A stretch of DNA of 64,000 nucleotides, from positions 1,054,001-1,118,000 of the forward strand of contig JBCAQO010000006.1 in assembly GCA_039111635.1 (NCBI GenBank). Direction: 5' to 3'. Origin of the DNA: Heterobasidion occidentale. Taxonomy: Eukaryota; Basidiomycota; Agaricomycetes; Russulales; Bondarzewiaceae. Position numbers and translations under genes: made by a program. Shown piece by piece: positions 11,831 to 26,300 of this stretch (position 1 is the stretch's first letter; each line of letters opens with the position of its first letter). Under the pieces are notes generated by a model, which was not told where the DNA came from, searched no databases, and worked only from the letters and a program-made list of their open reading frames with translations.

Positions 11831-13768
11831 ATGATCATTCTCGACCCAGAGGATGATCAACTCCCCAAACTCGCAGTCGACACCGCCGCGATCCCCACAC
11901 GCCGCACAGCCGATCCCTTTCCCCAACAAATCCCCTCCCGCCCCCGCAGTCCCGTTCTCCCCGACTATGAAACATCCGAAGCCCAGCAGCAAATATTTCA
12001 AAAGCTACGAGGCAAAAGTCGAAAGAGCTCAAAGTTCTGTCGGGGCGTCCTCTACGCCATCATCCTCTACGTCGGCCTCTTCGTCGTCGTAGGTCTCCCC
12101 ATGATTTTCCTCGTGAGTTCTCCCGTTGCCCTCTACCGCTTCGCTTTTTGGCCTCATCAGGCTCGCACTCGAACAGCGGATATGGCGGCGCCCACCACGC
12201 CATCCAATCCCCCTCTTTGAACACCCCCCTCCGCCAAACATGGTCTCCCAAGTCGAACTCTCCATCCCTCTCTCCGAAGGCGAGGAGGCAGCGTGCAACT
12301 CGTGGAATTCCGAATACTCTTCCCCGGGCTCTCGGAGGTACGCACAAATCCGCGCCTCATTTGATATGATGAAATCGCTCAGGGCCCTTTCGCCGCAGTT
12401 TGCAATTCGCCCTCCCGGTCGATAAACCCATCCTCATCCACTCCAACGTCTCCACCGACCGCGCCACCCTCCCCGGCTTCTCCGGCCACTTACATGTCGA
12501 CGTCAACCGCGACAGAAACGTCTCCGACGCCCTCGTCGCCGTCACCGTGCACTACTCGACCTACGACCTCTTCAGAGAGACCCACGTGTGTCTCATGAAA
12601 AGCGACAACCGAACCGCCGTCTCGCTTTACGTGCGTGCTTCCCCTCCCACATTCTCCACCCACGCGACCTCAGCTCACCCGCTCCCGCTCCACCTAGGTA
12701 CCCGAGTCCATGGAAGCATCCGACGCGTTATCGTTCAACATCACCCTTTTGTTGCCCCATGTCGTTTCGCCCCGGCCACTACGCCTCGACCGCCTCTCGA
12801 CGAGCCTCCCTTACTTCAACCAATCCTTTGGGCACTTGGAGACCGTCCGATTCAAGAAGGTGCTCATCGAGGGCGCTTCGTCCAAAGTCACTTTTGATGT
12901 GAGTCGTCGTCTTGGCTTGCGCCCTCCTTCCTTTCTTCCTTTCTTTCTTCCTTCCCTTCCTGCCTGCCTTTCTGCCTTCCTGCCTGCCGGCTCAGACTTC
13001 CATGCAGTACATCAAGGCGAACAAGCTTTCGGTGAAGACCACGGAACAAGAGGTTTCAGGTACGTTCAATATATCCGATACGCTGACGTTGGACACCATC
13101 AATGGGTAAGCTCTTCCTCCCTCCGTACACTCCCACGCGCTCACGGCCCCGGGCTCTCATAGCCCCATCTACGCCAACATCACGCTCAAGAACTGCGGAC
13201 GTCCCGACAAGCCTACCTTCATGTCTCTTGACACGGGCAACGGGTACGCATCCTTCCCTCCCCCTCTTCCACCGGTGAAGATCGGCATTGACCGGCCCTC
13301 CTGACCCTACGCAGGCCGATCAACGCGAACATCTCCCTTCTCGTGAGCGAGAAATACCAGCTCTTCCCCCCCGTCCCGGTCGAGTTCCACCCGAACTTCG
13401 CCACCAAGGCGCGCACCTTCAACGCCCCGATGGCGCTCGCCATCGCGCACGCGGGCCGCGCCTCGCGCTTCTTCCTCTCCGCGCAAAACTCGCAGGCGCC
13501 GGTGGACGTCGCGCTCGACGCGCTCTACGCCGGCACGTTCGACCTGCAGGCCAAGTCCGACGCCGTGCACGTGCGCACGGGCCCCGTCGCGGGCGCGTCC
13601 GGCGCGGAGAGGCTCGCGGTGGTGTACGACCACGAGACGCACAGCCGGATGCTCGGGTGGGTCGGGCGCGGCGAGCGCCCGGCGATGGACGACCGGAAGA
13701 AGGAGGGCCATGTGGAGGTCATGTCGTCGCTGAGCCCCGTCACGCTCCACGTCGACGAGTCGGCCTGA
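11831..13768 (+). CDS. Single-pass membrane protein of unknown function
   Basis: The start MIILDPEDDQLPKLAV opens a cytosolic N-terminal part of about 75 residues with Pro-rich stretches and VLPDYETSEAQQ. One hydrophobic segment follows (GVLYAIILYVGLFVVVGLPM, about residues 70-93), preceded by Arg/Lys, so a type II topology with the C-terminus outside or in the lumen is likely. Several exons follow: a LPVDKPILIHSNVSTDRA block, FNITLLLPHVVSPRPLRLD, VSGTFNISDTLTLDTING and a last exon from about 13316 with VEFHPNFATKARTFNAPMAL, ending at 13768. The beta-rich, repetitive character of the outer part recalls surface or adhesin-like domains, but no named family was recognised. The joins around 12170-12400 are the least certain. 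One intron (12901-12994) contains a long CCTT-type pyrimidine tract. Confidence 0.65.
12925..12990. repeat. Pyrimidine-rich CCTT/CTGC simple repeat in an intron
   Basis: Imperfect tandem TTCC and TGCC units just upstream of the CTCAG acceptor in the membrane-protein gene. It may act as an oversized polypyrimidine tract. Confidence 0.7.
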
Positions 13769-14549
13769 CGCGCGCGTCCCACGACCGCCGCCGCCGCCAG
13801 CCACTGACTCACTCATTCACTCACTCATCCACTCACGCGCGCGCGGCTTGTTGTATCATAGTGTATACTGGGGGAATTCGGCCGCGCGCACTTCAGCACT
13901 CGCACTCGCAACTCACACGCACGCACCTGCACTCACGCATTCACGCTTTACTCTCACACTTTCGGGATCGGGATCATCTGCATCGCCCCGCCGCAGCCGC
14001 AGCCACTCGCTGCCGGCCGGGCTGGGGTCGTGTTTCGCTTTCTTTATATGCGTCCTCGTCCTCGTCATCGATCGACGACCGGGGACGCGACGCTCTTTTA
14101 TCCTATTTGGCTGCGCACATACGGACGGGTCGACGACTGGGCCACCCGACGTCGGATTTATACTTACACCACACTCTGCTATTTCTAGCTAGCTAGCTAC
14201 TTACTGTTGCACGGACTAGGCTTATCTCGAAACGCAAATATACATATCGCTCGCTCGCTCGCTCGTCTGCCTGTGGACTCTGTCCGTCTGATCTGATATG
14301 GTCCATCGTGCTCCCTGCAATGAAATCGAAAAGTAACTTACACACAGATATCGAACATGAGCGACGTGCGTGCGGGGATCGTAAACGCGACTCTCTACTA
14401 CCGACTACGTATGATGCGTACAATGCCGTGAAATAAAGAAATATAAGGAGATAAGAGACGGCGAAGGGCGAACGGTGAGTGACGTCGGCGTGCACCGCAG
14501 GTTTTGGTAGGCAACCGCCGCAGCGTTGCGGTCTCGCGCAGCCCCATGA
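13769..14549. other. Convergent intergenic region with several microsatellites
   Basis: Lies between the 3' ends of the membrane-protein gene and the OPT transporter. It contains an ACTC/ATTC-type repeat (about 13803-13836), a CTAG run (14184-14199) and a TCGC run (about 14246-14266). No coding evidence. Confidence 0.6.
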
Positions 14550-17500
14550 TCAGTCGGTCGCGGCGCACCGGTCGACGGACAGGTTCGCGGGGTTCCCCCA
14601 CCAGTTCGGGAAGTCCACCGCGTTTCCGCTCGCGCCGAAGACGGCGAAGCTCTGTGTGTGTGATGGACGAGGGTGAGGGTGAGTGAGTGACGAAACGGGA
14701 AGGGAGAGGGGATTGGGACGTACGAGGATGAACATGATGATCTGGCTCCCGCCGTCGAGCGCGGCGGACGTGATGTAGTTGTACTGCGGATAGGACGGCG
14801 CGTCAGTTCGCTCGGCGGAGAGACGGCTGGACAGCGAGACGCACCTTCTTGAACCACCCGGGGCGTCTCCGGCGCGCCCACTGCTGGGACGCGAGGCCGA
14901 TCACGAGGCACGACCACCACATCCCGTTGACCGAGTACGGCAGGTAGCCGATGTAGAGCAGGATGATGGGCGTGTTGATGTACTTCGCCGCGCGCGCGGC
15001 GAACGAGTCCTTGCGCGCGAAGCGGTGCACGAGCCAGAACGGGACGGGCATGAACAGGCCGAGGAAGATCGCGAAGGGGACGAGCCAGTACGGCTTGCCG
15101 TACGTGAAGAGCTCCTTGCCGAGCGCGCCCATGGCCACGGAGCCCGAGTTGTACTGCTGGATGATCCACCCGGACCACTGGAAGAAGGCGGGAAGGTGAG
15201 CGGGAGGTAACGTGGACGATGCAGGGAGGGGGACATACCACACGGGTGCCGACGGGATCTATCAGGACTTCACGGTTGTTCGTGACGATGGTCTTCATCA
15301 CTGCGCCGCAGGGCGTTAGCGACTGCTCTCACCAGCGTCAGACAGGACGGAAAGCTTACTTGTGTAGTTGAAGATCGACCCGACGATCGAGCCCGCCATT
15401 TGGAAAGCGAACGTCCATCTTGGAGGAACCTTTGTATATTGCCCAAGCTTCAGATCTAAAGATTATTTTTATCAACATTCCTTCCCATGGGATGCGAATG
15501 GGGAAAGGAGGTACCTTGGAGCAGGTATAATGTCTGGAACGAGGTGCTGTTTCCGTACAGGTTGGCGTACATGACGGGGCTGAACGCACCGAGTGAGCGG
15601 ATTGGTAAACTTCAGCTTTTCAAAGGTGGTACTTACATCGGTTGTCCAGGATGAATGAAAGCAGCGATAATCTGGATGGCATACTTGATGGAGATGTTGA
15701 ACCCTGTGGTAGCGCTGACTGTCGAAGAGGTGAGAAGTGCACCATGGAATGGGACGCGAAAGACGCACTGAAGCCGAGGGCAACGGCAATGATGGCACTG
15801 AGGAGCGTGAAGAAAATGATACTCCACGCGGGCATGAGCACAGTGCCATTGCCCGTGGCATACTACAGTGGACGGTCAACGTTTGTGGGCATACGGGAGT
15901 CAGAAAATGAAACGTACACTGCACCCAATACCGACAGCGAGCGAGCTGATGAAGAGAATGAGATACCACCATTGCGGTACTTCGGGGTATTTCTGCATGA
16001 CTATCAAGTGCATCACAAGATTAATTCTCACACGACGGAAGGAAAGCAAGGACGAGCCTCACCTTTGTAATGAGGATCATCGATATCCAAATTGGTTTTC
16101 AAGAACCGTGTCCCTCCCAGTGCTGTGTATACTCCCATCAACTACGTGTCTCGAGTAGTCGGTTATGAGACTGACCTCTCTTCAGATCCGACCAGTACCA
16201 AAGAACGACGTGAACGATTGCCGCTCCCAAGGAGAGGTTGTACACCAGTTGCGAGATCGTGTAACTGGTGGTGTATCTCGGCAGGCCGAATTCGGCCAAC
16301 TTCGATGGGTCCAGCCTATGATCCGATGTCAAAACGGCACTCTGGTTGTATGTGCCGCCGTCATCTCCAAAGAGGGAGGTCGACATGAAGACCAGGTTCC
16401 GGCCGTTGAACGTATTCGCGTAGTAACACGCTGTCAGGATAATGTAACCCAAAGCCATCCCGACTAGAATCTAAAGTCAGCATTGCGAGCATACTGGATA
16501 TGCAATATGCAAGCGCGTACTGTAGGAGTTGATTTCTGCATCGAGAGCTATCGGTGAGAGTTTCATCGAGAATTACGCATCAGGATGTACGCACGAGTTT
16601 GCCAAGGCCAGACAAGCGGGTTTCCCTGGGTGATAAGGGTCCACGAAGTGCTGAAGGAGAGCAAGCCAATGCCCTCGTTACTGGATCCTGCACCGAACAG
16701 ATTGCGGATAAAGGTAGAGCGCCCATTGCTGATGAGGCAGATAACCGAGATTGCGCTCATGAGAGGGAAAGGATATTGAGGAATCCTGGTATACAAGTGG
16801 CGAGAATGAATGATAGCGGCTTGAAACGTAACGTCAAAGCTTACCATTCCCAAAGGAAGATCGCTGTGAACTGTCAATGGAAAGAGCATGAGAGAGACCT
16901 GAAAAACAATAGCAGTCTCAATACATACCACGATCCAGAAATACCGCCTGGAGGATACGTGAGCCAAGATCCTGTTTTCATAGAACAGCTACTGACCTCT
17001 TCTTGTGATTGAGCATGCCCTTGAAATGCAGACTCTGAAGCAAGTTGACAACGGAGATGTAGAAGCGGGTAGAAAGCGCTGCGCAATTTTCGTCACATTG
17101 CTGCAGACAGAGGACAACGGTGCAAACTCACTAGGTTGGGTACACCAGCAGGTTTCGTACTTTCGGCGACAACAATTAGCACGATCTGAGATATCTGAGA
17201 GAAATCGCAACATACGTAGTCCCGCGATACCGTAGCCAATCATCTGACTGGCAAAGATCTGGAAAATAGCAACGGCGGGATTCAAACGTATGTCGTAAAA
17301 AAGATCTGAAACCCAAAAGTCAGATGACGGCCATCCATATGGTATCGAGAAAATCATTTACCCAGTGCAGCGATGATTTCCATTGCTACAGCCACGTTCG
17401 AAGCGGTGGAAGCCATCATGACGATCGCAGTATGTTCTGCGCATGGATGACGTTAGAACATGGAGCGTCAAAGAAACCAAATCAACTGACCTTTGATGTT

Positions 17501-18079
17501 GAACGGGCCTGGATTGAGATACCGCCATCGACCATGACTTGGGATGGCCGCTACATAGACGAAATTGAAAAAAAGAATCGACATGCGAAGATGCTTCACT
17601 CACCATGCATCGCGGTTCCAAGCACATACGCGATAATCAGACTGAAGAGCTGGGACACGGTAGCATTCTGCGGCTTGAATGTGTAGATTGTGCCCAGGAC
17701 CTATGATCCGCATAAATAGGCTGACATGTGCGAAGAATGCCAGATGCGTACCGCACTGAAAGCACTGAGACCGATGCCGAGAAACGCGCTCCGAAATGTA
17801 AGGACGGGAAGACTCGGGTCGTCTTCTGTCGAGATGATCTAGAGATACCCCAGTCAGAGGGTCAAGGAAACGCTGTGCGACATGAACAAAACTCACCTCC
17901 ACTGCGACGTCTTCCGCTTTCTCAATCACCTTCTCTGATACCGCATCCGCATCCTTCTCCGTAGCGCTTGGTGTCTCCTCGTCGACGTAGACATCAGTGA
18001 CGGCTTTCTTCTCCAAGGAAGAGCCCTTGGAGCCCGTCCTCCTGAGCTCGGGAGTCGCGTCTGTTGTCACAGCAGACAT
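14550..18079 (-). CDS. OPT-family oligopeptide transporter
   Basis: Gene with more than ten short introns encoding a proton-coupled oligopeptide transporter of the OPT superfamily, expected in the plasma membrane and importing small peptides as a nitrogen and sulfur source. The start MSAVTTDATPELRR gives an acidic cytosolic N-terminus. Diagnostic pieces in order: AFLGIGLSAFSAVLGTIY, the family signature NPGPFNIKEH (about 17490-17550), FYDIRLNPAVAIFQIFASQM, GLLSFSTSWTLITQGNPL, a long extracellular loop FNGRNLVFMSTSLFGDDG, LPRYTTSYTISQLVYNLS, MQKYPEVPQWWY, WSGWIIQQYNSGSVAMGALG, PYWLVPFAIFLGLFMPVPFW and a C-terminus with FPNWWGNPANLSVDRCAATD. About 12-16 membrane segments are implied. Convergent with the upstream-listed gene and divergent, at 1.7 kb, from MET3. 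Confidence 0.85.
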
Positions 18080-19743
18080 GCGGTCGAGAGGGAGAAAAGG
18101 GAAGTTGCCCGTGAAATAGAAGATTGCTCGCGAGACCGTTTTAAGGCCCGTAATTCCAAGCCTGGAGAAGCCTGGGAATGGTTCTCGGAGCCCTTATCTC
18201 TCGGTAGTACGCGAAAGATTGCGGTGACAGAAGATTGACTGGCGCCGATAAGTTGCAAATAACCAGCAAATGACCAGCACCTAAGTACTGAGCCAAAATA
18301 AAACGCGTAAATCAACCGTCGATCTGCTGCTATAGTGGCGTTTCCATTCGCTGGGTGAATCAATCTCGACGATAGAGAATTTTTGTTGATAACGCACCAA
18401 GAGAACCGACAGTCGGACATCGTGCCTGGATAATGGAGGCAATCGGTTCGACAGAGATTGCCTTTCAGTTGGCTGAAGACGTTCGAGCCTCCGACGGGCG
18501 AGACTCTGCGAGACTACTGCGAGACTTGACGTTATCTAATCTCGGGCAGGCAACGATCGAATCAATCCCCACAGCGGGCCTGAGCGGGTCTGAGCGGGCC
18601 CTGGGACCTGCCCACGCCGCGGCGGATACTGACAGGTCCAAAGTTGTACAGTCTCGAACTCGACGCTCCAACCCTTCCCTACTGCCCTTCCCAACTTTGA
18701 TGCACCTGCACCATGCAGGCTCATATCAAGAGGTCGATTGGCCTGGATGGACGTTTGACACTGTTGGACCCAGGAAATTGAGCGGTGAAATCGGGCCACG
18801 GCCCGCGAAAGATCCTCAGCAGGTTTGATGCGTAACACACTGTGGAAGTACATGGCGATGTCCACTCTGTACAGAGCTGTCTACTACTTATATGGAGCCC
18901 ACCAAAGAGGAGGAATGATGAAAGACATTGCAATCGTCTGAATAGATGGTGTGTGCGTAGTTTGAACCCAGTTCTGGTAAAATATGACAAAAAAAGAAAA
19001 GACCCTCTTCTTACATCATCTTGGCCTGATTGTGCACTGTCTATGCAAAAGCCACGTGGCTGCGCAACACTCAAGGCGGACGGACTTGACATGCTTTGAT
19101 TTCGCTGTCGTTTGCCGTAGCGACTCATAGCGACCATTGATATTGGGATATTGACATTTGCTGGCAGTGTCAGACAGTCATAAACGTGGATCTCACTCAA
19201 CGGAGGCTAAGAGCGGCTATGCAGTGCTTTTTTTGCTTTACTTGAAGACCCGGTGACTTCCAAATCTATGTCGGAATTGATTTCCACATCGTCCCCTCAC
19301 TCAGCATTGCAGCAATGCATCGCTAAGCACCAGGGGTCCTATGGATCTCATGTCCTGAGGCAAGTGGACTTCCGCTTTATGAGATGAAAAGCGGTGGCTG
19401 AATGAAGGCACGACACTGAAGAGGGCGCCTTTGGCCATCAATTCCTCACCGTGACGCTCAACACTCGTCACTCCTCCTGTCGTATATGAGTCGGTTTGTG
19501 CCGTACACCGAGGGATTCTGGATGACGCTGACATGGCAGATGGCCTCCCTGGATTTGTGTGTATGCATCAGCATTTTGCGTCGAGCTCAAGATGACGAGC
19601 ACCGGCGATTGCGTGATTCAGGCCAATTTTCATCCTATAAGACGCCTTAGGCTCCCTCCCCACAATGCCTCCTCATCCACTGTCCCACGGACGTTTTCAA
19701 AAGCTGCTCTATCATACTCCTGACAAAATCACGCCCGACCGAC
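18080..19743. other. Divergent intergenic region between the OPT transporter and MET3
   Basis: About 1.66 kb without a credible gene. Open frames here are short and lack known domains. It separates two start codons, so it holds the promoters of a peptide transporter and of the sulfate-assimilation gene. One palindromic CACGTG box is listed separately. Confidence 0.45.
19051..19060. promoter_or_regulatory. Palindromic E-box GCCACGTGGC upstream of MET3
   Basis: A perfect 10-bp palindrome with a CACGTG core, about 690 bp before the MET3 start. In yeast, Cbf1 binds CACGTG in sulfur-gene promoters. The link here is inference from motif and position only, and the core will also occur by chance. 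Confidence 0.25.
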
Positions 19744-22022
<2,279 letters not shown>

Positions 22023-22116
22023 TAAGCTGGATAGAAGATCATTCTACGCCGTACGAGTTGAAGACGATTCAGCAGCCGATGCATGATGCCCCGCCCCCTC
22101 ATAGCCCTTTATGACG

Positions 22117-22471
22117 CTACGGATCGTTGCTCAGCATCAGGACATTGAACGAGCCAGTGGCTGGCATGGAGGGCTTACCACAGGTATCTATGCACGTGAA
22201 GTAATCTGGTTGGCACGCGGGCGCGTCGGGGAAGGCGTTGCAGCAGACGATGCAGTAGCGCGCGCATTGCTAAACAGAGCAGAACGGAAAAAGAGAGCCG
22301 GGCGGGTCCGTCGTCAGTGTGAAGGGAGGCGTGGGCGGTCTTCCGGGGAGAGGACTGGAGGCTTACCGAGCCGGAAGGCGGGGTGGAGCATTCGTCGGCG
22401 CTTTGAGCGGCTGTGAGGGGGGAGAGGATGGAGAGGGAGAGGGCTGCGAGGAGGGTGCAGGTGAGACGCAT
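22117..22471 (-). CDS. Small secreted cysteine-rich protein
   Basis: Two-exon gene. Exon 1 encodes a clear signal peptide (MRLTCTLLAALSLSILSPL, cleavage likely near TAAQS) and the start of the mature protein, ADECSTPPSGS. After an intron of about 95 nt (GTAAGC...TTTAG, about 22370-22275), exon 2 gives QCARYCIVCCNAFPDAPACQ and DYFTCIDTCG, ending at 22117. The mature chain, some 60 residues, has eight Cys, including a CC pair, with spacing near C-x10-C-x3-C-x2-C-C-x9-C-x6-C-x4-C. A GTAAGC after ...CIDTCG could be another donor, so the last 20 residues are uncertain. No family was recognised. Such proteins in fungi are often effectors or antimicrobial or structural secreted peptides. Function here is unknown. 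Confidence 0.6.
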
Positions 22472-23342
22472 GGCGACTGGCGGCTGGTGGGATGAACACG
22501 ACGGAGGGCGGATCTGCGGTGTGTTTTATATGGGCCCGCGTAGGCGATGCGAGGCCGTACGCGCTTAACGCGCTCGACGGCAAAGCATGTCGGAGAGATT
22601 GATCAGTCGCTCGTTAGCGCTGTGATGCAGTTTATGGGATGTCGGTCGCTCGAGTGGAGAAGGCCGGGAGAGGCTGGAACGATAGCAGCAAATAAAGGAA
22701 CGATGGGCCCGCGAGCGAGGTGTCTGTCTCGACTTACGACCGACTTCAATGTCTGTTGGCTGGTGTTGCTGTACCTTGGGAGGCCCTCATAATGGATAGG
22801 TTGTCAGGAGAGTGATATGTGCTGCCTGCGTTGCATATGTATGCGGATGGGTGTCGTTCTCGGGATTCCGTCAAAAGGAAGTGGCCAAGAGGAAAGCGAG
22901 CGCTCGCTATCGTCACCTGAGATTGCGCGTGGGGTCATGGAGACAGAAAGCATCGGGCCGGGCGGGTCTACATATGTTTGTTGGAAGATGGAATGCGGGA
23001 GTTGACGCGCACCTGCGATGCTCGACTGACGCTGGGAGGGGACGTGCTGAAACGCACGGACGGGGAACTCTGTTTGGCGTCTCGACGACAGGACTGACCG
23101 GGGTGTGATGGGACACGCGTTCACGATCGGGAAACATAGCTTGGACGATTTACGACATACGCGTGTGCTGCAAGAGAGTTCGCACGGTCATGTGAGGGGA
23201 TGGGACCACGTCTCGAGCGCCAGCGCACGGCTGCTGCAATACACTTTCATTCCAATACTTACACGCGACCCACCGTTCGTCGCCCAGGTCTTTCGCCCGT
23301 CAAAGGTTCATCGTTCTCCGGACACCCGTCGCGTCTACCACA
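22472..23342. other. Divergent intergenic region, no gene recognised
   Basis: Between the secreted Cys-rich gene and the vigilin gene, both starting outward. No frame here carries a known domain. Confidence 0.4.
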
Positions 23343-26300
23343 ATGGCTGCAGATCTTCAGGTCCGCTGCTGTCCCTCCTGCCCTGTCCACGCACCCGCAA
23401 CGCTGACCCGCTGGTCTCTCCCTTGCAGAGAAGGCACCACGAACTCGAAGGTGCCGCGGACCCATTCCCCTCCCTCTACGAGTCCCCCCCTGTCCTCTCA
23501 AAGGCTGCCGCCCCCGTCGCTCAACCCGTCGACACCGACTCCCACGACGCCTTCCCCACCCTCGCCCCCTCGCCCGCCTCCGTCAACAAGCCTGCCGCAC
23601 CCGCATGGGGCAGCCCCGTCGGCCCCCGCATCAAGCCCGCGACCGTCCATCCCAACCAGGTCACCGAGTCCTTCACCCTCTCCTCCATCGACCTCTCCAC
23701 CTCCGGCAAGGACGGCAAACCGGCTACCCTCGGTGAGATCATGAAGCAGGTCATGACAAAGTTCAAGGTCAAGATCGAGGCATCCACAAACCAGAAGACT
23801 CGCCAGACCACCTTCCACCTCAAGGCAGACTCGAACAAGGACCTCGAGAAAGGAAAGAGGTCCCTCCTTTCCCTCCTCAGCCCCACCGTGAGTCCTCCCC
23901 CTCTCCCCTTTCCGTCCACCGCGCCACATATATTTTCTTCCCGCCCCTAGGTCTCTCTGGTCATAAATGCCCCGGCCTCGACCATCGCGTCCATCATCGG
24001 CGTCAAAGGTGATGCTGTCCTTCTGCCTCCCTCAAGTCTCGTGCTCACCCACCCCATCCCCATCGCAGGTGCTACGCTCAAGCAGATCCGTGACCAGACC
24101 AACGTCAGGGTGGACATCCCCCCCAAGGATTCCCTCTCGGTCCCCAACGGAAACGGTCACCCCAACGGCTCCCCCCGCGGCACCACTCCCGTCCCCGACG
24201 ACGAAGAGGAAGAGCCCACCATCCCGATCACCATCACCGGCCCCCAGCCCTTCGCGATAGAGGCCCAAGAGCTCATCAAGGACATCGTTGCGTCAAAGGC
24301 TGCAAAAAAGACCTTGCGCGTCCGCGACATCCCCTCTCACATCGTCCCCTTCATCAAGGCCCGCCGCTCCGTCTTCATTGATGCAGCCCACGGAGCCGAC
24401 GTGCAGCTCACCCTCAGCAGCGCCGACCGCGAGCTCACCGCGGTCGGCGATCGCGACGCCGTCCTCCGTGTCATCGACGCTGTCAAGGCTACCGTCGACG
24501 CGTTCTCCTCCGGCCTCACTCCCATCAAGATCACGCTTCCCAAGCGTCAGCACCGCCTGCTCGTCGGCAAGGCCGTCGACGAGATCATGGCGTCGAGCAG
24601 GTGCTCCGTCGTCGTGCCCCAGCCAGAGGAATCCAGCGAGGAAGTCACCGTCTGGGGCAAGGACGAGGACGTCGCGGGCGGCCTTTCGGCCGTCATGGCA
24701 AAGGCGAACTCGCAGTACATCCACGAGTTCCCCTCCCTGGACCCGCCGCGCTCTCCAAGCAGCTCCTCACCTACATGACCGTCACCGGCTACCCCGAGAC
24801 CCTCGCCGCCGCCCACCCCGGCGTGTCGGTCTTCACGCCCAGCCCGGCCATGCGGGAGCGCGCGAGCGTGCTCAACATCGAGATCATCGGCGAGAAGCCC
24901 ATCGTGGACGGCGCCGTGCGACAAGTGTCGACGTTGATCGGCAAGCTCATCGGCGCCACCAAGGATGTCCCTGTCGACTGGCTCGTGCACAGGATCGTTC
25001 AGGCTAAGCACGCCAGGAAGTGCGCGCGTCTTTCTCCCTCGCAGACGGTCTATTGATGTCGTCTGAACAGGATCAAGCAGTTCCACGAGAACCACAACGT
25101 GCTCCTCTTCTTCCCTCCCGAGGCCGCCGAGCAGTCGTCCGTCCTCCTGGTGTACGACCCGACCTCGCCCTCCGCGTCCCCGTCTCCCGTCGAAAAGGCG
25201 AAGCACATCGACAACGTCGAGAAGGAGCTGCTCCAGTTTGCCAAGGACGCCGCGGACGTCAAGAGCGCGACCATCACCGTCGAAAAGAAATGGCACAGCG
25301 CCGTCATCGGCCAGGGCGGCACCACTCTCAACGCGTGCGCCCCTTTTCTCTCATGTGGTCTCGCTTCTGCGGATTGACGGTGGAATTGTTGCAGCATCAT
25401 CGGCGACGAGAACGCCCTCTCCATCAAGATCGGTGCCGAGGTTGGGGACGCGTCCACCGAGGACGTCGTCCTCGTCCGCGGCGCCAGCAGCGAGGTCGAC
25501 CGCGCCGTTAAGGAGATCCAAGAGATCGTCGAGAACGCGAAGAACGACCTGATCCTCAGCGGCTACGTACGTCCCCTCGCCCATTTTCTCTCTCGCCCCG
25601 CACCGAATCGCGTTCACAGTCCGTCGAGTTCGAGATCGACCGCGAGTTCGTCGGCAGGGTCGTCGGCTCGCAGGGCGCGGGCGTGAACAAGCTGCGCGAC
25701 CAGCTCGGCGTCAAGGTCGACTTTTCGGACGAGGTCGACGAGAAGCAGCAGGACAGCTGGAAGAAGAAGAACACCAAGGCTGCCGCGCATTCCAAGTCGA
25801 AGGTCACCATCGTCGGGCGCAAGGAGAACGTCGAGGAGGCCAAGCGGCGCATCCTGACTCAGGTCGAGAGGCTGGTGCGTCGCGCTCGTCGACGTTGGCG
25901 CGCTGCGCGTGTTGCTGATCGTCTTGCCAGGCGGACGAGACGTCCGAGGTGCTCAAGATCGCGAGTCAGTATCACTCCGGACTCATTGGCGAAAAGGGCA
26001 AGTACGTCTTGCGGTTGGAGGAGAAGTACTCTGTCAAGATCACCTTCCCGCGCGAGTCGGCCGATAATGGCGAAGGCCGGACTCGCGAGCACCTCAAGGC
26101 CGACGAGGTCCTCGTCAAGGGCGGCCGCAAGGGCGTCGCGGGCGCCAAGTCGGAGCTGCTCGACGTAAGAATCCCTACCTCTCGCTCGTGAGCCTGGCAC
26201 GCTCACCGCCCGGACTCTTTGCAGGCCGTCGAGTTCGAGAAGGAATCCAACAACGTCATCAAGTTCACCGTCCCCGCGCGCGCGATCCCCCGCATCCTCG

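Noticed and set aside
13803..14266. A CRISPR-like or regulatory repeat array
   Set aside because: These are simple ACTC, CTAG and TCGC microsatellites without spacers.
18433..18828. A 131-codon open frame upstream of MET3
   Set aside because: No domain, signal peptide or splicing pattern; composition fits chance.
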